DNA of 64,000 bases from Acetobacter malorum (lineage in GTDB: Bacteria; Pseudomonadota; Alphaproteobacteria; Acetobacterales; Acetobacteraceae), in the NCBI RefSeq assembly GCF_001580615.1, contig NZ_LHZC01000054.1, positions 62,001 to 126,000 on the forward strand, given 5' to 3'. This document shows positions 8,345 through 16,200 of the stretch, piece by piece. Numbering within the stretch: position 1 is the stretch's first letter; each line of letters begins with the position of its first letter. The notes under the pieces are model-generated. The model did no database searches and was not told where the DNA came from. It saw only the letters and a program-made list of their open reading frames with translations. Both the position numbers and the translations under genes were made by a program.

Positions 8345-9303
8345 CAGCCTATCCCCCCCATCAGCATATGGTCGGCCAGCAACCCGCAGAACAGCAGGAA
8401 CAGATAGGCCAGAGAAAAGCGGAACGACAGACGCGCCGCTTTATCGCCCTTCAGACTAATTCCGCTCTCATCCTGCGGCTCACGCAGCACGCGCACCGCG
8501 CAGGCTATAAAACCCAGTCCCAGCACCAGAGCCGTGCCCGTATAGAGCCAGCCGCACAGATGCAGGAAGGACGGCACCAGAGAAACCGCCAGCAACACCA
8601 GCGTATAAACAAAGATGTTCCACCGCGTATGCCGGGCACCTTTAACAACCGGCAGCATCGGAATGCCTGCCCGGCCGTAATCCTTGCAGGCATACAGGGA
8701 GAGCGACCAGAAGTGCGGCGGCGTCCAGAAGAACACGATGCCGAACATCACCACCGGCAGCACGGCCATGTGGCCTGTTGCCGCGGCCCACCCGATCATG
8801 GGCGGGAAAGCCCCGGCAGCCCCGCCGATAACAATATTCTGTGGCGTGGAGCGCTTAAGCCACATGGTGTAAATGACAGAATAGAAGAAAATCGAGAACG
8901 CCAGAATACCGGCGGCCAGTGCATTGGTGGCCATCCACATCAGGCAGACGGACAGGCAGGACAGGCCGACGCCATAGGCCAGTGCTTCCTGCGGCGGAAT
9001 GCGGCCACCCGGAATAGGCCGGGTAATGGTGCGCTGCATCACGGCGTCAATATCGCGGTCATACCACATATTGATGGCCCCGGCGGCACCAGAGGCGAGA
9101 CAGATGCACAGAATAGCCACGGCCGCCACAAACGGGTTCAAATGCCCCGGCGCCATAATCATCCCGGCAGCGCCCGTAAACACCACCAGTGAAATCACGC
9201 GCGGCTTGAGAAGCTGCACCCAGTCTTTAGCCGTCGTGCCAACCCGGTCCGCCTTAAAGCGAATGCGTCCGGCCGGAACGTCCGTTGCTACTGTATCGCT
9301 CAT
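8344..9303 (-). CDS. ctaB: Protoheme IX farnesyltransferase (heme O synthase)
   Basis: An integral membrane prenyltransferase of the UbiA superfamily that adds a farnesyl group to heme b to make heme O, used by ubiquinol oxidases or as precursor of heme A. The 319-residue protein has the prenyl-diphosphate motif NMWYDRDIDAVMQRTITRP (about 98-116) and the second conserved loop YACKDYGRAGIPMLPV. About eight to nine membrane helices alternate with short loops. Its ATG overlaps the stop of the upstream subunit I-like gene (ATGA), and its stop overlaps the start of the next small gene. The three therefore form one coupled operon. Confidence 0.95.
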   Translation of the reverse strand: MSDTVATDVPAGRIRFKADRVGTTAKDWVQLLKPRVISLVVFTGAAGMIMAPGHLNPFVAAVAILCICLASGAAGAINMWYDRDIDAVMQRTITRPIPGGRIPPQEALAYGVGLSCLSVCLMWMATNALAAGILAFSIFFYSVIYTMWLKRSTPQNIVIGGAAGAFPPMIGWAAATGHMAVLPVVMFGIVFFWTPPHFWSLSLYACKDYGRAGIPMLPVVKGARHTRWNIFVYTLVLLAVSLVPSFLHLCGWLYTGTALVLGLGFIACAVRVLREPQDESGISLKGDKAARLSFRFSLAYLFLLFCGLLADHMLMGGIG

Positions 9304-10559
9304 GACTGCACCGTTCCTTCAGAAGAGGACGCCAGCGCGGCCTGCGCCGAAGCCTCGCTGCCTTCCGTCACTTTCCGGTTCTGCATGAAGCTCATGCCCA
9401 TGGTCGCCACAAAGCACAGAAGAGACGCGCCCAGCAGCCCCCCGCTCCAGATCTGCGCAGCGGCAGAGAGCGGCGAAAAGGACAGTCCGGTTGCAGCCGC
9501 CATCAGAACAAACTGTAAAACGGCCAGAGAACGGGGGTACCAATATCCGCCATTTTCTCCGCGCCACAGATAGAGGCCGCAGAAGGCCGCATACACAGCA
9601 CCAAGCTGAAGCGCTGAATGCAGCCCATCGCCCTGCATCAGCTGAGCCACCCACCCCGTGGAGACAACAGCCAGAAAACCAAGTCCCCACAGCATGGGAA
9701 CACGCAGGGAGAAACGGCTGCGCCATGTACCTGCCATCCACAGGCCCGCCAGCAGGACGGAGGCCAAAGTGGACGCAAAAAGCACAGCGTTTTCAGGAGA
9801 GGTCAAAGTGCCGGGCTGCTGTACACTGGCAGCCAGTCCGTGCGCAAAAACGCCGCGCGTCCAGATAATGACAGAGGCGGCAGCCGTCGCTGTCATGATA
9901 GTAATAACGGGTTTTTCAGAAAAACGGCTGGCCCGCGCTCCGGCCTCAAACACAAGACCAAAACCGGCCAGCAGCGTGACAAGGGTTACGGGCTCGGCAA
10001 AACCATCCAGCAGCGGCAGAATATCGCCCTGAGCGCCGGAGAGCAGCTGATGCGTCATCACGGCGGCCAGAACCGGCACAGTCAGAAGCAGCATGGCAGA
10101 CGCAAGCATTTCGCCCCAGACAAACGGAGAAAACGGCAGCTTCTGTTCTGTATCAGCGCGGCTATCAAAAATGGTCGCCAGCACGGTCATGACAGCGCAA
10201 AGCAGCCCCGCGCACCAGAGCAGAATAGCGGGAGCCTGCGCCCCATTCACCACAGCCAGAATGCCGGACACGCCAACCAGCCCAAGGCCAGCAACGTTTA
10301 ACGCCGGCAAAACCATCCCCGCACGCCCGAGAGCCCTCGGCAGCCAGAGATTGCTGAAGCCACACACCAGCGCGGGGATTACAACAAACAGAAGCATCAG
10401 GGGGGCATGGATATGTTCGAGAACTGGCCAGATGCCGTGGTCGGGCATCAGGCCTGCCTGACGCAGCACGGAAGCTCCGCCACCAAGCAGTCCCGCCACC
10501 GCAGCGACAAGCAGATATCCTGCTCCCACACCTGTACCCGATGCAGCCTGCTTGTTCAT
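9300..10559 (-). CDS. Degenerate heme-copper oxidase subunit I homologue (binuclear centre lost)
   Basis: A very hydrophobic 419-residue protein alignable by eye with cytochrome oxidase subunit I. Matching blocks are the helix I segment GAGYLLVAAVAGLLGGGAS, the helix II segment HAPLMLLFVVIPALVCGF with the following SNLWLP, ATIFDSRA with PFVWGEML, and the helix X segment HSALQLGAVYAAFCGLYLW. Numbered from the ATG at 10559, which follows GGGAAGAAGAG, H51 aligns with the helix II low-spin heme ligand and H314 with the helix X low-spin heme ligand. The CuB ligands are replaced (E189; R235-G236 for the His-His pair), and the high-spin heme ligand is G312. It is about 110-130 residues shorter than active subunits. 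It is coupled to ctaB by ATGA. It cannot be an O2 reductase as written; a cytochrome-like or assembly role is inference. Confidence 0.75.
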   Translation of the reverse strand: MNKQAASGTGVGAGYLLVAAVAGLLGGGASVLRQAGLMPDHGIWPVLEHIHAPLMLLFVVIPALVCGFSNLWLPRALGRAGMVLPALNVAGLGLVGVSGILAVVNGAQAPAILLWCAGLLCAVMTVLATIFDSRADTEQKLPFSPFVWGEMLASAMLLLTVPVLAAVMTHQLLSGAQGDILPLLDGFAEPVTLVTLLAGFGLVFEAGARASRFSEKPVITIMTATAAASVIIWTRGVFAHGLAASVQQPGTLTSPENAVLFASTLASVLLAGLWMAGTWRSRFSLRVPMLWGLGFLAVVSTGWVAQLMQGDGLHSALQLGAVYAAFCGLYLWRGENGGYWYPRSLAVLQFVLMAAATGLSFSPLSAAAQIWSGGLLGASLLCFVATMGMSFMQNRKVTEGSEASAQAALASSSEGTVQS

Positions 10560-10771
10560 GCTCTTCTTCCCGTTCCGGCTTTTTTGCCCGGCAAAGGCCA
10601 TTTTCCGTAACCTGTACCTTATTCAGACCTCATAACGCCAAGCGTTCTGCGGACTCTGTAAAAAAGGCATAATAACGGTTTTTATACAGACCGACGACCC
10701 GTTAAGTCCCGCGCCGCCGTCTGCTCTGCCTTGTTCAGAAAGAGAGACAGACGCAGCGAGAGAAGGCGATT

Positions 10772-11461
10772 TTACGTCCGGTCGAGCGTCACAAGTGTAA
10801 ACAGACCCAGCGGCGGCACAGGCTGAATGCGTGCACGGGCCAGATCTTCCGGCGGCAGCAGAGATTCCATGGCGAAATCAGGATGCCAGCCCAGAGAGCG
10901 GGACGCCCGCGCCATGCCACGTTCCACGGCACCGCGAACACCCGTCGGCGCCAGAAAGTGGTTTACGAAGAGAATATGGCCACCGGGGCGCACAACGCGC
11001 TTGAGTTCACGCAGCAATTTGCGCGGATTCGGCACCACAGAGGCCACAAACATGGCCACCGCGATATCGAAAGAGGCATCAGCAAAGCTGGTCTCTTCCG
11101 CATCCATTTCCAGCAGACCTTCAACGTTGGTCAGATGCTCTCTCTGCACGCGTTCACGCGCACGGGCTAGCATGTCACCAGACAGGTCAATACCAGTAAT
11201 CTGTTTGTCCTGAGTGTAACAGGGCAACGCAAGCCCCGTCCCCACGCCGACTTCCAGCACCTTGGTGCCCGAGAGCGCGTTGACAGCTTCAACCGCACGC
11301 CGGCGGCCAACGCCTGAAATACCGCCAAAGACAGTATCGTAGCAGGCGGCCCACCGACGGTAAGCAACTTTTACAGCCTCTGCATCCAGCGCCGAGCGTG
11401 AAGGAGGAGGCACCGGATCTTCACCCTGACCGGGCGGGCATTCGTGGAGAACGTCACTCAT
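10772..11461 (-). CDS. SAM-dependent methyltransferase, probable phospholipid N-methyltransferase (PmtA type)
   Basis: A class I methyltransferase. The SAM-binding motif I is VLEVGVGTGLALPCY, with the acidic residue of motif II in ITGIDLSGDML. The preceding YDTVFGGISGVGRRRAV and the later VVRPGGHILFVNHF segments resemble the Rhodobacter-type PmtA, which methylates phosphatidylethanolamine stepwise to phosphatidylcholine at the inner membrane. Phosphatidylcholine is a known membrane lipid of acetic acid bacteria. I chose the ATG at 11461, preceded by GGCAGAGAGAGAAC, giving 229 residues. A GTG at 11503 would add 14. A ubiquinone/menaquinone-type methyltransferase is the main alternative. Confidence 0.7.
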   Translation of the reverse strand: MSDVLHECPPGQGEDPVPPPSRSALDAEAVKVAYRRWAACYDTVFGGISGVGRRRAVEAVNALSGTKVLEVGVGTGLALPCYTQDKQITGIDLSGDMLARARERVQREHLTNVEGLLEMDAEETSFADASFDIAVAMFVASVVPNPRKLLRELKRVVRPGGHILFVNHFLAPTGVRGAVERGMARASRSLGWHPDFAMESLLPPEDLARARIQPVPPLGLFTLVTLDRT

Positions 11462-11614
11462 GTTCTCTCTCTGCCTGCTTGCTGTAATTTCTTCAAGAGC
11501 CACAACGCATCTTCCCTGTATTAAATAACGCCCGCCATAAAAGCGCCCTTGTCTTCGGCCCCATTGTGCCCTTACCTTCCGCTCCGAAAGAACGGGTTGA
11601 AAAGAAAAACTGCC

Positions 11615-11818
11615 ATGCTGAATCTGGTTATTGCCATCCTTGCGCTAATCATCTGGTCGTCCGTCGTAATTTACTACTTCCGGTCACCTCTGCTGCACTG
11701 GTTTGACAATCGTTTTGGGAAAGACCCCGTCCTGCCTGACCTGGACAGTGATCCGGAGCAGCCTCCCTCAGAGAGCCACTCCACATCAGCCGCCCCTCCG
11801 GCCGACAAAGCGTCCTGA
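11615..11818 (+). CDS. Small single-pass membrane protein (67 aa), function unknown
   Basis: A 67-codon ORF from ATG 11615; a TTG further upstream is less likely. Residues 2-22 form a membrane helix (LNLVIAILALIIWSSVVIYYF). The rest is a short amphipathic part (RSPLLHWFDNRFGKD) and a Pro/Ser/Ala-rich tail ending PPADKAS. The family is not recognised. It is divergent from the PmtA-like gene and convergent with gshB; its stop codon lies in an 8-bp hairpin shared with the gshB stop. Confidence 0.55.
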   Translation: MLNLVIAILALIIWSSVVIYYFRSPLLHWFDNRFGKDPVLPDLDSDPEQPPSESHSTSAAPPADKAS

Positions 11819-11829
11819 ACGTCAGGACG
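11811..11829. repeat. 8-bp inverted repeat containing both convergent stop codons
   Basis: CGTCCTGA-ACG-TCAGGACG is a perfect 8-bp hairpin with a 3-base loop. Its arms contain the stop codon of the small + strand gene (11816-11818) and the stop codon of gshB on the other strand (11822-11824). There is no T-run, so it is at most a weak terminator or a transcript-end stabiliser. Confidence 0.7.
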
Positions 11830-12823
11830 CCTTCCCCGCCAGCTTTGCTTCAATACAATCCCAGATCAGCCCTGCGGCGTTAATCCCGTCAAAGCGTTCC
11901 AGTTCCTGAAGTCCCGTCGGAGATGTCACGTTGATTTCCGTCAGGTAATCCCCGATCACATCAATCCCGACGAAAATCAGGCCATGTTCTTTCAGGAACG
12001 GCCCGATCGCGGCACAAATTTCCTCGTCACGCGCCGTCAGCCCGACTTTGCGGGCCACACCGCCCACATGCATGTTCGAGCGATGGTCCTCACCAGACGG
12101 GACCCGATTAATCGCCCCCACCGGCTTGCCATCCACCAGAATAATGCGCTTATCACCGGACTTCACGGCAGGCTCATAACGCTGGATCATCAGCGGCTCG
12201 CGGGAGCGGGCAAAATGCATTTCCAGCAGCGCGTTCAGATTCTGGTCATCCTCACGGATACGGAAGATCCCGCTACCCCCATTCCCGAAGAGCGGCTTGA
12301 CGATAATATCACGCCACTTCCGACGGAACGCGCGAATTTCTTCCACATCCCATGTCACCAGCGTCGGCGGCATCAGACCGGGGAAGTGCGTCACCAGAAG
12401 TTTTTCCGGGGAATCTCGCACCCAGCGCGGATCATTCACCACCAGCGCTTTGCCCGGACCAATGCCATGCACATGGTCCAGCAGATGCGTTGCCGTAATA
12501 TAGGCCATGTCGAACGGCGGGTCCTGACGCATCAGCACCACGTCCATCTCCCCCAGTGAGCGGCGGGCTACGGGGCCAAAGGTGGCATGCCGTCCCTGCT
12601 CGCGCTGCACTGTCACGGGCCGGACAGCAGCACTCACGCTCGTTCTGACGACGCCACCGGGTTCGGTCACGCCTTCACCCAGCGCCATGGAGCCGACTTC
12701 ATACACAAACAGCGCATGCCCCCGGGCCTGCGCTTCCAGCATCATGGCGAATGTGGAATCACCATCAATATTGATGTGCTCCAGAGGATCCATCTGGACG
12801 GCCACATTCAGTGGAGATGACAT
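11822..12823 (-). CDS. gshB: Glutathione synthetase
   Basis: Joins gamma-glutamylcysteine and glycine with ATP to make glutathione in the cytoplasm. The 333-residue protein begins [20 protein letters not shown], matching the characteristic GshB N-terminus that binds gamma-glutamylcysteine. The ATP-grasp core has [34 protein letters not shown] and [17 protein letters not shown]. The C-terminal [21 protein letters not shown] holds the magnesium-binding Glu and Asn. The start at 12823 is preferred because the family signature begins at once and a purine-rich AAGGAAAGCGGGGG lies upstream. gshA is also in this window (54637-56064) but is not linked. Confidence 0.96.
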   Translation of the reverse strand: MSSPLNVAVQMDPLEHINIDGDSTFAMMLEAQARGHALFVYEVGSMALGEGVTEPGGVVRTSVSAAVRPVTVQREQGRHATFGPVARRSLGEMDVVLMRQDPPFDMAYITATHLLDHVHGIGPGKALVVNDPRWVRDSPEKLLVTHFPGLMPPTLVTWDVEEIRAFRRKWRDIIVKPLFGNGGSGIFRIREDDQNLNALLEMHFARSREPLMIQRYEPAVKSGDKRIILVDGKPVGAINRVPSGEDHRSNMHVGGVARKVGLTARDEEICAAIGPFLKEHGLIFVGIDVIGDYLTEINVTSPTGLQELERFDGINAAGLIWDCIEAKLAGKAS

Positions 12824-12937
12824 ACGCCCCCGCTTTCCTTTTTCATTACTCTTAGTCCACCGTAATCCTGTTCCGCCCCTCTGTCCAAACGCACAGAGCA
12901 TTCATCAGGGTGGAACGCGTTCTTTACTGATCTTTTT

Positions 12938-14419
12938 TCAAGGCAGCATCACGGCATCCAGACCATGCCCTGCGGCATCACACCGCATCCGCACATGAAA
13001 AACCGAGTACGTGTCAGCCACAGCCCCATGCCGCTGCCGGACCTGCTGTTCGGCCTCATCCAGCACGATAAAGTGAGCCGCATCCGGCTGATCGTGCCGC
13101 CTGTGACTGCGAATCAGATACCCTTCCGCACACGCAGCGCGTGGCAGATCAAACAGCATCCAGCGCGACTCAACCGCCATGACCTTCCGGTCTTTTGGGC
13201 CATAAAACGACAACTCAGCCGCCAGACCATATTCATCAGCAATCAGCACGGAAGAGGCCGGCGTGCGGGCGGCAATGGTCTGCGCAAAATTCTGCCAGCC
13301 GCCCATCATCCGCAACGTCATGTCAAAATGTGGGGAGAGTGTCACGGGTGAGAAGACAGCCTGCATCACAATCACGCCGACCAGCGCCATACCCACCAGA
13401 CTGGACGCCACCCACCCGCGCCAGACAGGCAACACGGCTGCAACAGCAAGAGCCGGATACAGTACCACGGGCCAGTTGGCCTGCACCCGCGCGCCAAACG
13501 CATGTTGCACAAACACGGCGGCGGGCAGCAGAATCATCAACAGCAGAAGACGGGAAAAGCTGTCTTTCTGCCGCCACAGCAGCCAGACGCCACCAAGAAA
13601 AAACACAAACACACCCGGCGAGGCCAGACCGACCTGCCCACCCAGCAATTCACCAAAGTAAGTGAACATTTTTGCCGGATGCCAGTCGCCCGTTCGGCCA
13701 CCCTGCTTGAGAAAGCTCACCCAGCCATGCGTGGCATTCCACCAGATGACCGGCCCGGCACATAGCGCGGCAACAGCCCCGCCAGCCCACGGCCAGGGTG
13801 TTTTTAACCAGCTCCGCCCGGCACGGGTCAGGAACAGCCAGACCACCACCCCGAAAACAGGCAGCACAGCAGTATATTTGCTTTCAAACCCAAGCCCGGC
13901 CGCCAGCCCGACCAGAAGCCAGCCCGCCCCCTGCCCGGCCAGACAGACGCGCCCGAGGCTCCAGACCAGCAACGCCATAAAAAACAGGAGCGGCGTATCG
14001 GGCGTCATAATCAGCGTGCCGACACCCAGCGCCACTGTTCCGTTCAGCAACAGGCCGGTCCGCACCATTCCCGCATCAGGCGTCAGGGATTTACCAGACT
14101 GCACTGCCGCCCCTCGCGCCCGCAGCCAGTCGCGTGCTGTAAGAGCAAGAAAAACTGTGCCCGCCAGCGCAGAAAGCGGCCCCATGGCCCGCACACCTAA
14201 AGCGGTATCGCCGAAAAGTGCCATCCCGGCCCGGATCCAGACGGCCACCAGAGGCGGATGGTCCAGATACCCGGCAGCAGGGGCTAAGGCCCAGATGCGA
14301 TAATAGGCTTCATCAGGCGTAAGAGGCACCCATGCCGCCATTAGCAGGCGACACACCGTCAGCAGACCGAGCGCTGCGCTCCACATCCATACTCCGGAGC
14401 GTGGCGCGCGAAGACTCAC
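12938..14419 (-). CDS. Membrane glycosyltransferase, ArnT/PMT-like (GT39/GT83 superfamily)
   Basis: A polytopic GT-C fold glycosyltransferase that would take a sugar from a polyprenyl-phosphate carrier and attach it to an envelope acceptor on the periplasmic side. The N-terminal loop has LTPDEAYYRIWA (the catalytic-type Asp/Glu of this fold) followed by GYLDHPPLVAVWIRAGM, the usual signature. About eleven hydrophobic helices follow, then a soluble C-terminal part. I prefer the GTG start at 14419, whose GTGA overlaps the stop of the upstream gene; an ATG at 14458 would add 13 residues. The coupled dolichol-phosphate mannosyltransferase-like gene probably makes its lipid-linked sugar donor. Confidence 0.85.
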   Translation of the reverse strand: MSLRAPRSGVWMWSAALGLLTVCRLLMAAWVPLTPDEAYYRIWALAPAAGYLDHPPLVAVWIRAGMALFGDTALGVRAMGPLSALAGTVFLALTARDWLRARGAAVQSGKSLTPDAGMVRTGLLLNGTVALGVGTLIMTPDTPLLFFMALLVWSLGRVCLAGQGAGWLLVGLAAGLGFESKYTAVLPVFGVVVWLFLTRAGRSWLKTPWPWAGGAVAALCAGPVIWWNATHGWVSFLKQGGRTGDWHPAKMFTYFGELLGGQVGLASPGVFVFFLGGVWLLWRQKDSFSRLLLLMILLPAAVFVQHAFGARVQANWPVVLYPALAVAAVLPVWRGWVASSLVGMALVGVIVMQAVFSPVTLSPHFDMTLRMMGGWQNFAQTIAARTPASSVLIADEYGLAAELSFYGPKDRKVMAVESRWMLFDLPRAACAEGYLIRSHRRHDQPDAAHFIVLDEAEQQVRQRHGAVADTYSVFHVRMRCDAAGHGLDAVMLP

Positions 14420-15534
14420 AGCCGCCAGACAATGGTGGCGGACATGGCGTAATTCCACACCACTGCAATCAAAGCTCCGGCCACGCTGGCCTCATTAAAC
14501 TCCCGGTGCTGATGATAAACCATATCTGCGACGCCAACGTTGGCCAGTGCGCCAACGGAGCAGACCAGCATGAACAGCAGCAGCCCCCAGACACAGCGTA
14601 CGCCACGCAGGCGTCTGTCACGGTAGGTAAAATTATTATCCAGCTGGAAATTGACGACCATGGCCACAAGCGTGCCAATCCCCTGCGCCATGGAAAAGTT
14701 CACTCCCAGCGCCCGGACGCACTGCATGACCAGCAGATTGGTACCGACCCCGATCAGCCCAACAAGCGCAAACGCTACAAAACGCAGGGGCAGCCAGCCG
14801 CGACAGAGTTTGTCCAGCAGCAAGGCAACAAACTGCAGCATGACCACCGCATCCAGCTTGCTTTCACCAGCCAGCCGCTCCCGAAACCCGCATGCAATTT
14901 CCTGCACCCGCAAGGGCTGAGGAGAAGACAACAACAGATCGACCAGAATTTTAAAGCCCGTGCCAGACAGGTGCGGTGCAATCCGCGCAAACGTATCTTG
15001 CCGCAGAGCAAAAAACCCGCTCATCGGGTCACCCAGCCTGACGGGCAGGATTAGCTGCGCGAGTTTGATGCCGCCATCAGACAACGCATGGCGCCAGGCA
15101 TTGGCCAGACCGGAATTATCACCGCCTTCCACATGGCGGCTCCCAACAGCAACGTCACATGCGCCACTCTGCACGGCATCGACCAGTGCGCCGAGGCGGC
15201 TTTCATCGTGCTGCATGTCACCATCCATCACGGCGACAACCTGTGCCGAGGAGGACAAAGCGCCCTCGATCACCGCAGAGGATAACCCGCGACGACCGAT
15301 GCGGCACAGGCCGCGCACCCGGGAATCCCTCTGCGCAATGGCGTTTACTGCAGCAGTTGTGCCATCCGGGGAGTTGTCATCCACAAAAATGACTTCCCAC
15401 CGACGCCCCGCCAGCGCGCGCTCCAGGGCTGCGACAAGCGGGCCGACATTCCCGACCTCATTATAGCATGGCACCACAACGCTGATCTCGGGGCCTGCCT
15501 GCACGCCAGCGGCAACCACTGCCGCTTCACTCAC
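14416..15534 (-). CDS. Polyprenyl-phosphate sugar transferase (DPM1-like GT2) fused to a GtrA domain
   Basis: Residues about 15-240 are a family 2 glycosyltransferase of the dolichol-phosphate mannosyltransferase type: ISVVVPCYNEVGNV, EVIFVDDNSPDGT, then the metal-binding region VVAVMDGDMQHD. It would load a sugar onto polyprenyl phosphate on the cytoplasmic face. Residues about 245-372 form a four-helix GtrA-like membrane domain (RFVAFALVGLIGVGTNLLV, FQLDNNFTYRDRR), thought to help move the lipid-linked sugar. The start is GTG at 15534; the GTGA overlaps the stop of the Lrp-type regulator, and the 3' end overlaps the ArnT-like gene. The pair resembles decoration systems for lipopolysaccharide or other envelope glycans. 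The sugar is unknown. Confidence 0.9.
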   Translation of the reverse strand: MSEAAVVAAGVQAGPEISVVVPCYNEVGNVGPLVAALERALAGRRWEVIFVDDNSPDGTTAAVNAIAQRDSRVRGLCRIGRRGLSSAVIEGALSSSAQVVAVMDGDMQHDESRLGALVDAVQSGACDVAVGSRHVEGGDNSGLANAWRHALSDGGIKLAQLILPVRLGDPMSGFFALRQDTFARIAPHLSGTGFKILVDLLLSSPQPLRVQEIACGFRERLAGESKLDAVVMLQFVALLLDKLCRGWLPLRFVAFALVGLIGVGTNLLVMQCVRALGVNFSMAQGIGTLVAMVVNFQLDNNFTYRDRRLRGVRCVWGLLLFMLVCSVGALANVGVADMVYHQHREFNEASVAGALIAVVWNYAMSATIVWRL

Positions 15535-16016
15535 GCTCCACCGCCCTCGCTAACCGGAAAAATCGGCACGCCTGTACGGTCCAGACTTGTGCGGATCGTC
15601 TGCAAGGTCTGCACACGGATCACGTGTGGGCCCTCCGTCAGCCGGCGCGTCAGAGAGTTTTCATGCGCGGCATCGCGGGCAATGAGGCGAACAAGAAAGT
15701 CCCCTCCCCCACGAATCATGTGGCATTCCCGCACCTCGGGCCAGCGGGCCAGTTCTTCCTCAAATGCGGACAGAACAGCCTCTTTCTGACTATCCAGACC
15801 AATCAACGCAAAAAAGGTGATCGGCCAGCCCAGCGCCCCGGCATCCGGGTCTGCATGATAGCCGTGGATTACCCCCAGCTCTTCCAGCCGCCGCACACGC
15901 CGCAGGCAGGGGGGGGCAGAAATTCCAACGCGGCGGGCCAGCTCGACGTTGGTCATGCGCCCGTCTTCCTGAAGTTCCGCCACAATACGAAGGTCAACAG
16001 CGTCCAGTTCCGTCAC
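15531..16016 (-). CDS. Lrp/AsnC-family transcriptional regulator
   Basis: An N-terminal winged HTH (LDAVDLRIVAELQEDGRM, then LARRVGISAPPCLRRVRRLE) is followed by an Lrp-type ligand-binding (RAM) domain (ECHMIRGGGDFLVRLIARD). The first complete family residue is TELDAVD, so I chose the GTG at 16016, giving 161 residues. The open frame extends to 16127 with poorly conserved residues. The ribosome site at 16016 is weak, so the start is uncertain. It overlaps the start of the glycosyltransferase gene (GTGA), an unusual pairing that suggests the regulator may control the coupled glycosylation genes. The effector is unknown. Confidence 0.88.
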   Translation of the reverse strand: MTELDAVDLRIVAELQEDGRMTNVELARRVGISAPPCLRRVRRLEELGVIHGYHADPDAGALGWPITFFALIGLDSQKEAVLSAFEEELARWPEVRECHMIRGGGDFLVRLIARDAAHENSLTRRLTEGPHVIRVQTLQTIRTSLDRTGVPIFPVSEGGGA

Positions 16017-16200
16017 CTTGCCTGATCCATTTCTCGCCGCAGCCTTTTTCAAAACAATCTGGGGTGTATATGCCACGCACACGCAGACGCCGCAAACCGG
16101 TTCCGCTCTTGCTCTCCATGCGCGCACCCGCCATATCGCAAGGCAAGAGAGTGCGTCTCACCGCATCATGGCTCCCAGCACGTAAAGGTCTGCCTTACTC

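Noticed and set aside
8368..9192. A 274-codon open frame on the + strand opposite ctaB
   Set aside because: Antisense of a membrane protein gene; product very Gln/His/Arg-rich, no ribosome site.
9300..10559. Subunit I-like gene as a decaying pseudogene
   Set aside because: The frame is intact over 419 codons, keeps helix pattern and two heme-ligand positions, and is translationally coupled to ctaB. Random decay would not spare these selectively.
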